64,000 nt of DNA from an uncultured Flavobacterium sp. GTDB lineage: Bacteria > Bacteroidota > Bacteroidia > Flavobacteriales > Flavobacteriaceae. Below, in pieces: positions 36,764-45,870 of the stretch. The position numbers and the translations under genes were made by a program. The notes under the pieces are model-generated. The model did not search any database. It saw only the letters and a list, made by a program, of their open reading frames with translations, and was not told the DNA's origin. Within the stretch, counting starts at the first letter, position 1, and each line of letters starts with the position of its first letter. The DNA is taken from the NCBI RefSeq assembly GCF_951805225.1, contig NZ_OX638201.1, forward strand, positions 3,100,001 through 3,164,000. The letters run 5' to 3'.

Positions 36764-36877
36764 CTAGTTTGTCATTTCGAGGAACGAGAAATCTCCACGA
36801 GTAGCTCTACAAAGATTGGCGATTTTGTTTGAGGAGCTACTTGCGAAGATTTCTCGTTCCTCGAAATGACAAACTAG
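36764..36877. repeat. long hairpin with 31-bp perfect arms
   Basis: The arm 36764-36794 (starting CTAGTTTGTCATTTCGAGG) is the exact reverse complement of 36847-36877. Partial pairing extends inwards through GAGTAGCTC / GAGCTAC. It is the same family as the interrupted hairpin at 41841-42990. A GGAGCTAATCCCGCTATCC fragment of the element at 22104 precedes it at 36724. Confidence 0.85.
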
Positions 36878-37177
36878 CTTTGAAAAACATGTTTTTCAGC
36901 GAGAACAGTACAATTCTCGAACGCTTATTTTTACAATCCATAACATTAATTTAACACTCTAATGTTTCTCTAATCTACTTCAAATACAAACCTAATCTAC
37001 TTATTTTTAGCATTTTGTTTAAACTATTGATTTTAAACACTTAATTGATTAAAGCTAAAATAACACGTTCATAATTTTGGGTTAACAATGAATATTTTTA
37101 TCATTTTAAGTTAACAAAAGCGTTAAATCTGATCGGAACAAACTGGGTTTCTTTGTCAAATAAAAACTAAAAACAAC

Positions 37178-40100
37178 ATGACAAAACTAAAACTCTTTTT
37201 TTCGGCATTTATGCTTCTTGTTATGGGAAACATTTTTGCTCAAATTACAACCTCGTCATTATCTGCAAAGGTTAATGATGGAACCAGCCCACTTACTGAC
37301 GCTGAGGTTACATTAACACATTTACCTACAAACGCTGTTTACAGAGCTACAACTGATAAACAAGGTAGATTTAGTTTCGAAAATTTAAATGCCGGTGGTC
37401 CTTATGAACTGGAAATTAAAAGTTCAGGCACCAAAGATTATTCTAATGCACAAATATTTTTAACTCTTGGTGATAATGATTTGCCAACAATTGTGGTTAG
37501 TAAAGCTGACAACAATGTATTGGAAGAAGTTGTAATTACGAGTTCTAAACCGTCATCAAAAAACAACGGAACTAATATTGGTGAAAAACAAGTAAACGGA
37601 CTTCCGTTAATAAACAGAGGAATTCAGGATGTTACAAAACTGGTTCCGCAAAGTTCAAACAACTCATTTGCAGGAACTAACTTTAGATACAATAACGTAA
37701 CTATTGACGGTTCGATAAACAATGATGCGATAGGTTTTAGTCCGTCTTTGGGTGGTCAATCCGGAACTTCTGGGATGCCAGGAAGTAGTACAAGATCAAA
37801 TTCTATAAGTTTAGATGCGATTCAGGATATTCAGGTTTATATTGCTCCTTATGATATTAAATTAGGAAACTTTTTAGGAGGAAGCGTAAATGCCGTTACT
37901 AGAAGCGGTACAAACGAAGTAAGCGGTTCTATTTATAGTTATGGTAGAAGTGCTGCGATTACAGGTCCAAATAATGCTGGAGACGGTTCAAAAATGCCAA
38001 GTTCTTTTGGTGATTATCAAGTAGGTTTTAGATTAGGATTGCCAATTGTTAAGGATAAACTTTTCTTCTTTACCAATATGGAATATGCGGAGAGAACTGA
38101 CCCTTTATTTTACAATGCAGGACAAACAAATTCTGCTGGAAAATTGACTTCATTAGTTGATAATGCAACAGCAGATCAGATTTCGAATTTCGTTAAAACA
38201 AACTACGGATTTGACGTAGGAAGTTCTGGAGCATACAACAACTTTGCAAAAAGCCAAAAATTCTTCAATAAATTAGATTGGAAAATTAATGACAAACACT
38301 CTCTTTCGTTAAGAAATAATACTGTAATTTCTCAAGCTTCGAACTTAGAGCGCGATGCAGCAAACTTTAGATTTTCAAGCATGGATTTTACGCAGAAAAA
38401 CCAATCTATTAGTACGGTTTTAGAACTTAAAAGTCATTTCAATAGCCAATGGTCAAATTCATTTATTGCAAGTTATTCAGCAATTAAAGATTATCGTGAT
38501 CCAAAATCAAGCAATATCATGTTTCCCCAAACAGAAATTGGTTATAAAGGAGGAACAATTTTCTTAGGAAATGACCGTGAAGCTACTGTATTTAATATGA
38601 AACAAAATACTGCCGAAATCACAGACAACTTAACATACAAAACAGGAAATCACACGTTCTTATTTGGTACTCACAACGAGTTTTATGACATCAATTACGG
38701 ATTTGTAAATGCATTAAACGGAAGAGTTTCATACAAATCATTAGATGATTTCCTTAATAAACTTCCTTCTCGTGTTCGTGGAACTTACCCATTTGATGGT
38801 TCTACAAGAGACGAAATCTTCAATAATCCGTATGCTAAATTCAAAGTAAACTTATATAGTGTTTACGCACAAGACGAGATCAGAATTGGAAATAAATTGA
38901 AAGTTACTCCAGGTGTGAGAGTTGATTATACAGACTTGCCAAATAAACCAAAATTAAGCCCGCAAGTTCAAAATTCTCTAGCAGATCCTAATTATGGTAA
39001 TACATACACATACACGCCATTAAGCCAAATAAATAACAACTTTTTTAGCACTGCATTAGTGTCTCCAAGAATTGGATTTACATATAATGTTGACGAAGAT
39101 AAAACGCTTGTTTTAAGAGGTGGATCTGGAGTATTTACAGGACGTATTCCGTTTGCATGGTTAGGTTACGCATATTATAATGATGGTGTAGGTTACGGAA
39201 GTTATGACAAAAATAACCTTACTCCTGCTCAGGTTGCAGCAGCTGGAGATCCATTGGCAAACAACGGATTAAACGGATATCACGATGCAACTCCAAAAGT
39301 TCAGGCAGATTTAGTGGATAACAAATTCAAAATGCCGGCTGTTTTAAGAAACTCATTGGCAATCGATAAAATCATCGACGGATATAAATTTACAACTGAA
39401 GGTATTTATACTAAAGTAATTCGTGATCTTGAATTTCAACAAGTAAATAAACTGGATAATCCAACTTATTTCTCTTACGATACAAATCACCAAATGCCAA
39501 TTTATGCAGCTAATATTAACCCTGCTTTTTCAAATGCATACTTGCTTTCAAACACAAGCAAAGGATACAGATACAGCATTACTGAGATGATCTCAAAAAC
39601 GTATGATTTTGGTCTTAATTTTATGGTTGCTTATACTTACGGAGATTCACGTGACGTTACAAACGGAATTCGTAACTCTATGGAAAGTAACTTCCAAATG
39701 AACCAATCATTGACACCAAATGATCCTCAATTGGCAACTTCGAACTTTAATATCAAACACAGAATCGTTTCGAATGTAGGATATGCAGTAAAATTGGCTG
39801 ATAACAATACTTTCTCTGCTAATGTATATTTTAATGCACAATCAGGAAATCCGTTTTCTTGGGGATTTGTAAACTCAACAATTGCAGGAACAGGACAAGC
39901 AGCAGGATTGGCTTATATCTTTAAAGATGCAACAGAAGCAGCGAAATATATTGGTGTAAGTTCAACAGGAGTTCCATCAGCGACAGCAGCACAACAAGTT
40001 GCAGATTACGAAGCTTTTGTTAACGGAAACGATTATTTAAAAAGCAGAAGAGGAACTTTCACACAAAGAAATGGAGATACAACTCCATGGAATATTCAGG

Positions 40101-40393
40101 CAGATTTGAAATTAATGGATGAAATCAAAGTTACAAAAGTTGGTACATTCCAAATTTCATTCAGCATGGCAAACGTTGGTAACCTTATCAACAAAGATTG
40201 GGGAAGAAGTTACTTTGTTCCAAATACATACAATTCAACAGCGAGCCTTGGTTTAACAAAATCAGGAAACCTTGGAGGTGTTGCCACTGGTGATCCAACA
40301 TATACTTTCCAAAGACCTTCATCAACGCCTTATACTGTAGATCAGTTAGCGTCAAGATTCCAAGGACAATTTGGGGTTAGATATTCGTTCTAA
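37178..40393 (+). CDS. Oar-like TonB-dependent receptor
   Basis: A 1071-residue outer-membrane protein. Signal peptide about 1-20 (ending FAQ), a carboxypeptidase-regulatory-like beta sandwich (about 25-110), then a plug and a 22-strand barrel ending in RYSF, an outer-membrane insertion tail. The plug region shows NRGIQDVTKLVPQSS, and the barrel start has IDGSINNDAIGFSPS, characteristic of the Oar subclass. These are assumed to import or bind large substrates with TonB energy. No SusD-like partner is next to it. Confidence 0.88.
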   Translation: MTKLKLFFSAFMLLVMGNIFAQITTSSLSAKVNDGTSPLTDAEVTLTHLPTNAVYRATTDKQGRFSFENLNAGGPYELEIKSSGTKDYSNAQIFLTLGDNDLPTIVVSKADNNVLEEVVITSSKPSSKNNGTNIGEKQVNGLPLINRGIQDVTKLVPQSSNNSFAGTNFRYNNVTIDGSINNDAIGFSPSLGGQSGTSGMPGSSTRSNSISLDAIQDIQVYIAPYDIKLGNFLGGSVNAVTRSGTNEVSGSIYSYGRSAAITGPNNAGDGSKMPSSFGDYQVGFRLGLPIVKDKLFFFTNMEYAERTDPLFYNAGQTNSAGKLTSLVDNATADQISNFVKTNYGFDVGSSGAYNNFAKSQKFFNKLDWKINDKHSLSLRNNTVISQASNLERDAANFRFSSMDFTQKNQSISTVLELKSHFNSQWSNSFIASYSAIKDYRDPKSSNIMFPQTEIGYKGGTIFLGNDREATVFNMKQNTAEITDNLTYKTGNHTFLFGTHNEFYDINYGFVNALNGRVSYKSLDDFLNKLPSRVRGTYPFDGSTRDEIFNNPYAKFKVNLYSVYAQDEIRIGNKLKVTPGVRVDYTDLPNKPKLSPQVQNSLADPNYGNTYTYTPLSQINNNFFSTALVSPRIGFTYNVDEDKTLVLRGGSGVFTGRIPFAWLGYAYYNDGVGYGSYDKNNLTPAQVAAAGDPLANNGLNGYHDATPKVQADLVDNKFKMPAVLRNSLAIDKIIDGYKFTTEGIYTKVIRDLEFQQVNKLDNPTYFSYDTNHQMPIYAANINPAFSNAYLLSNTSKGYRYSITEMISKTYDFGLNFMVAYTYGDSRDVTNGIRNSMESNFQMNQSLTPNDPQLATSNFNIKHRIVSNVGYAVKLADNNTFSANVYFNAQSGNPFSWGFVNSTIAGTGQAAGLAYIFKDATEAAKYIGVSSTGVPSATAAQQVADYEAFVNGNDYLKSRRGTFTQRNGDTTPWNIQADLKLMDEIKVTKVGTFQISFSMANVGNLINKDWGRSYFVPNTYNSTASLGLTKSGNLGGVATGDPTYTFQRPSSTPYTVDQLASRFQGQFGVRYSF

Positions 40394-40422
40394 CAAAGAC
40401 AGTGTTTATTTTTTATTTTTTT

Positions 40423-40463
40423 AGTCCGCCAGTTTCAATTTTGGAACTGGCGGACTTGTTTTT
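40423..40463 (+). terminator. intrinsic terminator
   Basis: AGTCCGCCAGTTTC pairs with GGAACTGGCGGACT and is followed by a T-run. It lies 30 nt after the Oar-like gene. Confidence 0.85.
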
Positions 40464-40535
40464 ATATAAATCATACTTAATACCTGAAAATCAATGCTTT
40501 TAAATTAAGTTTTTTTATCCTGTATCGAATGAATC

Positions 40536-40602
40536 TCGCGCAAAGTCGCGAAGTCGCAAAGGAAAACTTTTAAACTTGGCGGCTTTGCGACTTTGCGCGA
40601 AA
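40536..40602. repeat. CGCAAAGTCGC inverted repeat
   Basis: TCGCGCAAAGTCGCGAAGTCGCAAAG pairs with CTTTGCGACTTTGCGCGA. It belongs to the same broad family as the repeat at 44649-44797. Confidence 0.7.
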
Positions 40603-40665
40603 TTTTTAAAATAACTACTCAAAAAACACTCAAGAACAAAATAATTTCAAAAAAACATTTATAAT

Positions 40666-40687
40666 TATACCGATTGGTATATATTTG
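40666..40687 (+). promoter_or_regulatory. TetR operator 1 with overlapping promoter
   Basis: The palindromic core ATACCGATTGGTAT (40667-40680) is followed with no gap by TATATTTG (40680-40687), a TAnnTTTG element. Binding would block the polymerase, so the TetR gene is probably autorepressed. Confidence 0.75.
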
Positions 40688-40708
40688 CAGTATCATAATT
40701 TAATCGTC

Positions 40709-41299
40709 ATGAGTAAAGCCGAAAGAACCAAGCAATTTATTATCGAACAAACTGCTCCTATCTTTAATATGAAAGGATATAGCGGCACGTCTATGAGCGA
40801 TATTACAGAAGCAACCGGACTTACAAAAGGTAGTATTTACGGGAATTTCGAAAATAAAGATGAGGTTGCTCTTGCCGCTTTTCAATACAATGTAAAAAGA
40901 CTACAAGATGCTTTTTCACAAGAAATCGAAAAGCAAAACACCTTCAAAGGCAAATTACTTGTTTATCCCCGACTCTATTCTAATTACCTGGATTTAAGAG
41001 TCACAAAAGGCGGTTGTCCAATTTTAAATACTGCTATAGAAGCCGATGATACGCATCCGGTTCTTAAAAAAAATGTTGAACGCATTATTCTTTTCTGGAA
41101 ACGAAAACTGATTCAATTGATAGAACAAGGAATCCTTGCCGGCGAATTTAAAGCAAAAGAAATACAACCCGAAAGAACCGCTTTAACCATAATTGCACTT
41201 ATTGAAGGCGCTGTTATGATCTCAAAAATCACAGGAAATTTAAACGATTTGTCAACAGTAATGCTTTCGCTAAATAAAATCATTGAAGACTTAGAATAA
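40709..41299 (+). CDS. TetR-family regulator of the thioesterase/efflux regulon
   Basis: A 196-residue regulator. HTH at about 24-45 (GTSMSDITEATGLTKGSIYGNFENKDE). The C-terminal region contains GGCPILNTAIEADDTHP, found in the TetR_C groups linked to efflux or catabolism. The start is ATG 40709 (MSKAERTK); the longer TTG at 40685 falls in the -7 element. Three near-identical operators, before this gene, the thioesterase and the MFS pump, define its regulon. Confidence 0.9.
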   Translation: MSKAERTKQFIIEQTAPIFNMKGYSGTSMSDITEATGLTKGSIYGNFENKDEVALAAFQYNVKRLQDAFSQEIEKQNTFKGKLLVYPRLYSNYLDLRVTKGGCPILNTAIEADDTHPVLKKNVERIILFWKRKLIQLIEQGILAGEFKAKEIQPERTALTIIALIEGAVMISKITGNLNDLSTVMLSLNKIIEDLE

Positions 41300-41327
41300 A
41301 GCAACAACTCTTTTTTTATTATAAAAA

Positions 41328-41341
41328 ATACCAATTGGTAT
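41328..41341 (+). promoter_or_regulatory. TetR operator 2
   Basis: ATACCAATTGGTAT is a perfect 14-bp palindrome. It lies 23 nt before the thioesterase ATG and differs from the other two operators at one base. Confidence 0.75.
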
Positions 41342-41364
41342 ATTAAATTAAAATCAAAACTAAA

Positions 41365-41814
41365 ATGGAAACAATTTCAAGATTACAAGAACTCCAAAAC
41401 CACATTGATAAAGAATTTACCGCATCGCCATCGCCTTTTATGCTTTGGATGCGACCAATTGTAATCGCTGCCGAAGAAGGAAGTGTAACTTTTAAATATC
41501 TGATAAGAGAAGAAATGTCAAACCCAATTAAAACCCTTCATGGCGGAGTTACAGCCGCAATTGCAGATGATTGTATTGGCGCAACAATGTTTTCTTATAA
41601 TGAAAATAGCTTTTATGTTACTATAAATCTTGTCGTTGATTATTTCGCTCCAGCGAAAATTGGAGACACCATTTTTGCCAAAACATCTGTAATTAAAAAA
41701 GGAAAACAATTGGTAAATGCGCAATGCGAAATATGGAATGAAGATCACACCAGATTAATAGCCAGAGCTACTTCAAATATGCTTAAAACGGATCTCTCTA
41801 AAAGAAATTCTTAA
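41365..41814 (+). CDS. PaaI-like hotdog thioesterase
   Basis: A 149-residue hotdog-fold protein with the PaaI-type motif MSNPIKTLHGGVTAAIADDCIGATMFS (about 51-77), where the HGG and the acidic residue of the DD pair lie in the active site. Such enzymes hydrolyse aryl- or acyl-CoA thioesters. It has its own operator and is followed by the inserted IS element, beyond which lies the efflux gene of the same regulon. Confidence 0.85.
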   Translation: METISRLQELQNHIDKEFTASPSPFMLWMRPIVIAAEEGSVTFKYLIREEMSNPIKTLHGGVTAAIADDCIGATMFSYNENSFYVTINLVVDYFAPAKIGDTIFAKTSVIKKGKQLVNAQCEIWNEDHTRLIARATSNMLKTDLSKRNS

Positions 41815-41845
41815 GTTAAACCGCTTAATTAAACACAATATTGTC

Positions 41846-41850
41846 ATTTC
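41846..41850. repeat. target-site duplication, left copy
   Basis: ATTTC directly precedes the IS element and recurs directly after it at 42892-42896. Confidence 0.8.
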
Positions 41851-42891
41851 TGTAAAAGTCACTTATTTCGGTAACGGATTTATCATTTCAATTGGTCTTT
41901 TTCCGTCAATACCTTGATGTGGTCTTTCATGGTTATAATAATATAAATATTGCAATAGCTCTTCTTTTAATTCTTCTTGAGAATCAAAATCCGTATCCCT
42001 TAATAAATCATCTTCGAGAGTTCTCCAGAAACGTTCAACCTTGCCATTTGTCTGTGGTCTGTAAGGTTTTGTGTACCTATGAGTAATTCCTAATTCCATC
42101 AGCATTCTCTCAAAAGGATGCTGATATTTTTGTTTACTTGTTTTGATTCCAAATTCAGGTCCATTATCAGACAATACTTCTTCAAATTTTATCTCATAAT
42201 GATCACTCAGGATGTTTAAACATTTTAATGTGGCAAACATAACGGTTAAAGCGGTAATATCAGGAATCACTTCAGCCCAGGCAATCCGGCTGTAATCATC
42301 AATTACACAAACTAAATATCGTTTTTTACTTTCTCCTCTTATGATACTTTTACTTAAGTGATGACAATCAATATGCCCAAGTTCTCCCATTCTTTCCTTG
42401 ATTATTTTTTGATGATTCTTTTTAATCTTCGGAGTTAATCTATTGATTTTATTACGTTTTAAAATATTATAAACTCCAGAATATGATGGTGTATGCTTTC
42501 CTAATTTGGGCCTTAAGATACTAACAATTTCATATTTGTTGTTTCCTTTTTCTCGTAATTCAATTACTTTCTGCTCTATAAAAGCTAGCGGTCTTCTGGT
42601 TTTATATCTGGGACCTCGTTTCTGAGGAAGCAGATCCAATGATTTCCCACTTTGCTTATATCGATTATAATACTTTAAAAAACTCTTGCGGCAAGTGTCA
42701 TTTGCTGCATAAAAATCCATTACCTTTTTATACAAAGGATGAGTTTTATTTTTTACCTGCTCATATTCTTTTATTAAAAAACGATACTTCTCTAAATAGT
42801 TTCGTTCTAAAGTGGAATCCTGACTATTATTTCTCATCGTAACAAAATTTATTAAAGTTAAATTTTGTTACCGAAATATCTAACCTTTACA
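41851..42891 (-). mobile_element. IS481-family insertion sequence, complete
   Basis: A 1041-bp element. The 25-bp imperfect inverted repeats begin TGTAAA at both ends (41851-41875 and the complement of 42867-42891) with four mismatches, and TATTTCGGTAAC is shared exactly. The flanks carry the 5-bp duplication ATTTC. One transposase gene runs on the minus strand and its TAA lies inside the left repeat. Both repeats and the gene appear intact, so it looks recently active. Confidence 0.9.
41863..42837 (-). CDS. IS481-family transposase
   Basis: A 324-residue DDE transposase. Helix-turn-helix region at about 85-130, then the integrase catalytic core: D157 (LGHIDCHHL), D224 (LSDNGPEFG) and E269 (GKVERFWRTLEDDL), plus the conserved YNHERPHQGIDGKRP near the end. 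All catalytic residues are present and no frameshift was seen. The last codons and stop are supplied by the terminal inverted repeat. Confidence 0.9.
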   Translation of the reverse strand: MRNNSQDSTLERNYLEKYRFLIKEYEQVKNKTHPLYKKVMDFYAANDTCRKSFLKYYNRYKQSGKSLDLLPQKRGPRYKTRRPLAFIEQKVIELREKGNNKYEIVSILRPKLGKHTPSYSGVYNILKRNKINRLTPKIKKNHQKIIKERMGELGHIDCHHLSKSIIRGESKKRYLVCVIDDYSRIAWAEVIPDITALTVMFATLKCLNILSDHYEIKFEEVLSDNGPEFGIKTSKQKYQHPFERMLMELGITHRYTKPYRPQTNGKVERFWRTLEDDLLRDTDFDSQEELKEELLQYLYYYNHERPHQGIDGKRPIEMINPLPK

Positions 42892-42896
42892 ATTTC
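42892..42896. repeat. target-site duplication, right copy
   Basis: ATTTC directly after the IS element. Removing the IS and one ATTTC restores an uninterrupted hairpin arm. Confidence 0.8.
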
Positions 42897-42990
42897 GACG
42901 AAGGAGAAATCGCACTAGTTTATCGACAAAGATAAGTGATTTTGATTGCGAAGTTTCTAGTGTGATTTCTCCCTTTGGTCGAAATGACAA
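42897..42990. repeat. hairpin repeat interrupted by the IS element
   Basis: After excision the left arm would be TTGTCATTTC (41841-41850) joined to GACGAAGGAGAAATCGCACTAG (42897-42918), pairing with 42957-42990. It is a relative of the intact hairpin at 36764-36877. Confidence 0.75.
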
Positions 42991-43036
42991 AACCTTTGTG
43001 ACTTCGTTTCAAAATCATATTTTTTCAATCAAAAAT

Positions 43037-43050
43037 ATACCGATTGGTAT
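43037..43050 (+). promoter_or_regulatory. TetR operator 3
   Basis: ATACCGATTGGTAT, identical in core to operator 1. It lies 11 nt before the MFS ATG, so the pump keeps its own control despite the upstream IS insertion. Confidence 0.75.
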
Positions 43051-43061
43051 AATTTAATATT

Positions 43062-44612
43062 ATGACACCTTTTCAACGAAAACTACTCATCTTTACCGTA
43101 ATCCTTGCCGCGATTATGGAACTAATTGATATTTCAATTGTCAATGTAGCTTTATATCATATGAGCGGAAATCTGGGCGCAACTCTCGAAGATACTTCTT
43201 GGGTAATTACTGCTTATGCAATCGCCAATGTAATCATTATTCCGATTACGAGTTTTTTGAGTGCCAATCTCGGAAGGCGAAATTATTACATTGGTTCTGT
43301 GATACTTTTCACATTTTGTTCCTTCATGTGCGGACATTCTTCTTCAATCTGGATGTTGGTATTTTTTAGGTTTTTTCAGGGAATTGGCGGAGGCGCACTT
43401 TTGTCAATATCTCAGGTTGTTGTATTTGAACTTTTTCCAAAAGAAAAACAATCAACAGCCGGAGCTTTATTTGGTGCAGGAATTTTTATTGGTCCAACTA
43501 TTGGTCCAACTCTTGGCGGTTACATTACAGAAAATTACGATTGGCCGTGGATCTTTTTGATCAATATTCCAATAGGAATTTTGGTTGCTATTTCATGTTA
43601 CTTTTTATTACAAGAACCTCCTGTAAAACCCGAAAAAGCAAAAGTAGACTGGACAGGAATTGGATTATTAGCCATTGGGGTTGGTTCTTTACAAACCGTT
43701 CTCGAAAGAGGCGAAGTCGAAGATTGGTTCGAAACCAGATACATTATTGTTTTAACCGTTATTGCCGTAACCACTTTATGCCTTTTTATCTATTGGGAAT
43801 TAAAGGTCGATAAACCCGTCGTGAATCTTCGGGTTCTGAAAAGTAAATCACTTATTATAGCCGCGATTCTAACCTTTGTAACCGGTTTCGGAATGTTTAT
43901 TTCTATATATCTAAGTCCCGTTGTTGTTCAGCGTCTTTTAAATTTTTCACCTTATCAAACGGGTTTACTTTTACTTCCCGGAGCTTTAATGGCATTATTA
44001 GCCTTAAAAATATGCGGAACTTTATTGCAAAAAGGAGTTTCACCCGTTACCATTATTGCCTTAGGATTTGTGCTCTTTATTTATTTTAACTGGAGAATGT
44101 CTGGTATTACCTTAAACACCAGTGCTTCTGAAGTTTCTACAGCACTTATTTTTAGAGCGCTTGGACTTGCTTTACTTACAGTTCCGTTAACAATGTTAGC
44201 CGTTTCTTCGCTCAAAGACAAAGATGTTGGGCAAGGCGCAGCGCTAAATAATATGATGCGTCAATTGGGCGGTTCTTTTGGTGTGTCGATTATAAACACT
44301 TATATCGCGCATCGTTTTGCGGATCATAGAAATGTATTAATTTCGAATGTTACGCCGGATAATGTAAAAGCAATGGACAGAATTAATGCTTACATCAATT
44401 ATTTTCAGCACAAAGGTTTTGCTTATAATGAAGCCAAAATAAAAGCCCTGAAACTCATGGAAAATGTCATCGTGAGACAATCGTCTTTATTGAGTTATCG
44501 AGATGCTTTTGTCATCGTTGGATTGTTCTTTGTGATCACATTACCGCTTTTATTATTCGTAATGAACAAATCAAATAAGGTAAAACCTGGCGTTATAATT
44601 TCTGATCATTAA
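43062..44612 (+). CDS. DHA2/EmrB-QacA multidrug efflux transporter
   Basis: A 516-residue transporter with about 14 helices, the size of the DHA2 family. Motifs: an N-terminal ELIDISIVNVAL (DxxIVNVAL signature, about 21-32), the GIFIGPTIGPTLGGYI element of helix 5, and DWPWIFLINIPIG just after. DHA2 pumps export hydrophobic drugs or dyes with protons. Control by the TetR protein upstream is shown by the operator at 43037-43050. It is separated from the thioesterase by the IS. Confidence 0.9.
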   Translation: MTPFQRKLLIFTVILAAIMELIDISIVNVALYHMSGNLGATLEDTSWVITAYAIANVIIIPITSFLSANLGRRNYYIGSVILFTFCSFMCGHSSSIWMLVFFRFFQGIGGGALLSISQVVVFELFPKEKQSTAGALFGAGIFIGPTIGPTLGGYITENYDWPWIFLINIPIGILVAISCYFLLQEPPVKPEKAKVDWTGIGLLAIGVGSLQTVLERGEVEDWFETRYIIVLTVIAVTTLCLFIYWELKVDKPVVNLRVLKSKSLIIAAILTFVTGFGMFISIYLSPVVVQRLLNFSPYQTGLLLLPGALMALLALKICGTLLQKGVSPVTIIALGFVLFIYFNWRMSGITLNTSASEVSTALIFRALGLALLTVPLTMLAVSSLKDKDVGQGAALNNMMRQLGGSFGVSIINTYIAHRFADHRNVLISNVTPDNVKAMDRINAYINYFQHKGFAYNEAKIKALKLMENVIVRQSSLLSYRDAFVIVGLFFVITLPLLLFVMNKSNKVKPGVIISDH

Positions 44613-44648
44613 AGATATACGCCTATTTCTCAAAACTATTGTAATAAT

Positions 44649-44797
44649 CTCGCAAAGTCACAAAGACGCAAAGTATTTTTATTTCACGCAGATTTAAAAA
44701 AGATTTAGGCTGATATATGCAGATAATTATATAATATTAAAAAAAATCTGCTTAAATCCGCGTAATCTGCGTGCTAAAACTTTGCGACTTTGCGAGA
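44649..44797. repeat. nested inverted repeat
   Basis: The outer arms TCTCGCAAAGTCACAAAG and CTTTGCGACTTTGCGAGA enclose CACGCAGATTTAAAAAAGAT and CGTAATCTGCGTG. It combines the repeat types at 40536 and 30658, one inside the other. Confidence 0.75.
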
Positions 44798-44910
44798 GAT
44801 CGATTTGGCATCACTTTGACTTATCACAAAATACAAAACCAACTTATTGTTCGATTTCAAACATTATGTTAATTAAGATTAGAAATAAGGTCTAACTCTA
44901 AAAGTTGGTG

Positions 44911-44918
44911 TAATTTTG
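44911..44918 (+). promoter_or_regulatory. promoter -7 element
   Basis: TAATTTTG matches TAnnTTTG, 23 nt before the acetyltransferase ATG. Confidence 0.5.
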
Positions 44919-44940
44919 TAATTCATCAAAAATTTAGAAA

Positions 44941-45495
44941 ATGATTATTAGAAAAGCCACTAAAACCGATTCAAAATTTATTGCACCATGTTTGTTATTG
45001 GCAATGGAAGATATCATCTATAAATTTATTGGAAAGAAAGATTACGATAGCGCAAGAGACTTTTTACTGTATTTTGTAGAAAGAGAAAATAATCAATACT
45101 CGTATCAGAATTGTTTTGTAGCCGAAGAAAACAACGAAATTATTGGCGTTGTGAATGTCTACAACGGAGCTGATTTAATTCCGTTGAGGTTGCCAATTAT
45201 TGAATATGTTCACGCAAATTTTAATCCTGATTTTAATCCCGAAAACGAAACCCAAAGCGGAGAATTTTACATTGATTCTCTTGGCGTGAATCCTAATCAT
45301 CAGGGAAAAGGAATCGGATCTAAATTGCTGCAATTTTTAATTGAAGAATTTGTAACCAAAAACAATCAAACTTTAGGTTTATTGGTTGACGAAGATAATC
45401 CGAATGCTAAAAAATTGTACTTAAAATTAGGTTTCAAATCTGTTGGAACTAAAACTTTGGTTGGAAAAACTTTAGAACATCTTCAAATTTCTTAG
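44941..45495 (+). CDS. GNAT-family N-acetyltransferase
   Basis: A 184-residue acetyltransferase. The acetyl-CoA loop is visible as GVNPNHQGKGIGSKLLQFL (about 117-135), preceded by strand FYIDSLGV and followed by LLVDEDNPNAKKLYLKLGFKSVG. The acceptor (amine on a small molecule or peptide) cannot be inferred. Monocistronic. Confidence 0.88.
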   Translation: MIIRKATKTDSKFIAPCLLLAMEDIIYKFIGKKDYDSARDFLLYFVERENNQYSYQNCFVAEENNEIIGVVNVYNGADLIPLRLPIIEYVHANFNPDFNPENETQSGEFYIDSLGVNPNHQGKGIGSKLLQFLIEEFVTKNNQTLGLLVDEDNPNAKKLYLKLGFKSVGTKTLVGKTLEHLQIS

Positions 45496-45535
45496 TTTTT
45501 TTGTTTCAGGTTTCAATGAATGCTGCTGTATTTTT

Positions 45536-45684
45536 TTACCGCAAAGTGCGCAAAGATTTTTTATTAGGGATTATGCATATTAAACGCAAAGTTCGCAAAG
45601 CTTTGTGTTGATGAAGCTTTGCGAACTTTGTGTTTGCTAAACGCGATACAGGATAAAAAACCTTTGCGCCCTTTGCGGTAAAAT
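45536..45684. repeat. nested inverted repeat, AAGTTCGCAAAG type
   Basis: The outer arms TTACCGCAAAGTGCGCAAAG and CTTTGCGCCCTTTGCGGTAAA enclose an inner AAACGCAAAGTTCGCAAAGC / GCTTTGCGAACTTTGTGTTT hairpin. The closest relative is at 14883-15027. Confidence 0.75.
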
Positions 45685-45757
45685 GACATAGAAATTCTAT
45701 TCTCATTTCAAACCTAAAACCTTAAACATAAAAAACTATTCTTCTTTAATTTGGCTC

Positions 45758-45775
45758 TTATGATTTGAATCATAA
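45758..45775 (+). promoter_or_regulatory. palindrome upstream of the flavohaemoglobin gene
   Basis: TTATGATTTGAATCATAA has 7-bp perfect arms (TTATGAT/ATCATAA) around TTGA. It lies 95 nt before the flavohaemoglobin ATG, a plausible site for a nitric-oxide-responsive regulator (Crp/Fnr type or other). Confidence 0.5.
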
Positions 45776-45870
45776 AACGGAGCTTTATGGCGGGTTTAAA
45801 TTTGTGAATATAAATTCTGAATGGGTTTATAGTACTTTAAAATTTAATTTCAAATTCAAATTATTAAAAG

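Noticed and set aside
41864..42878. IS ends placed at TATTTCGGTAAC
   Set aside because: With those ends no target duplication exists. Extending 13 nt gives TGTAAA ends and a matching ATTTC duplication.
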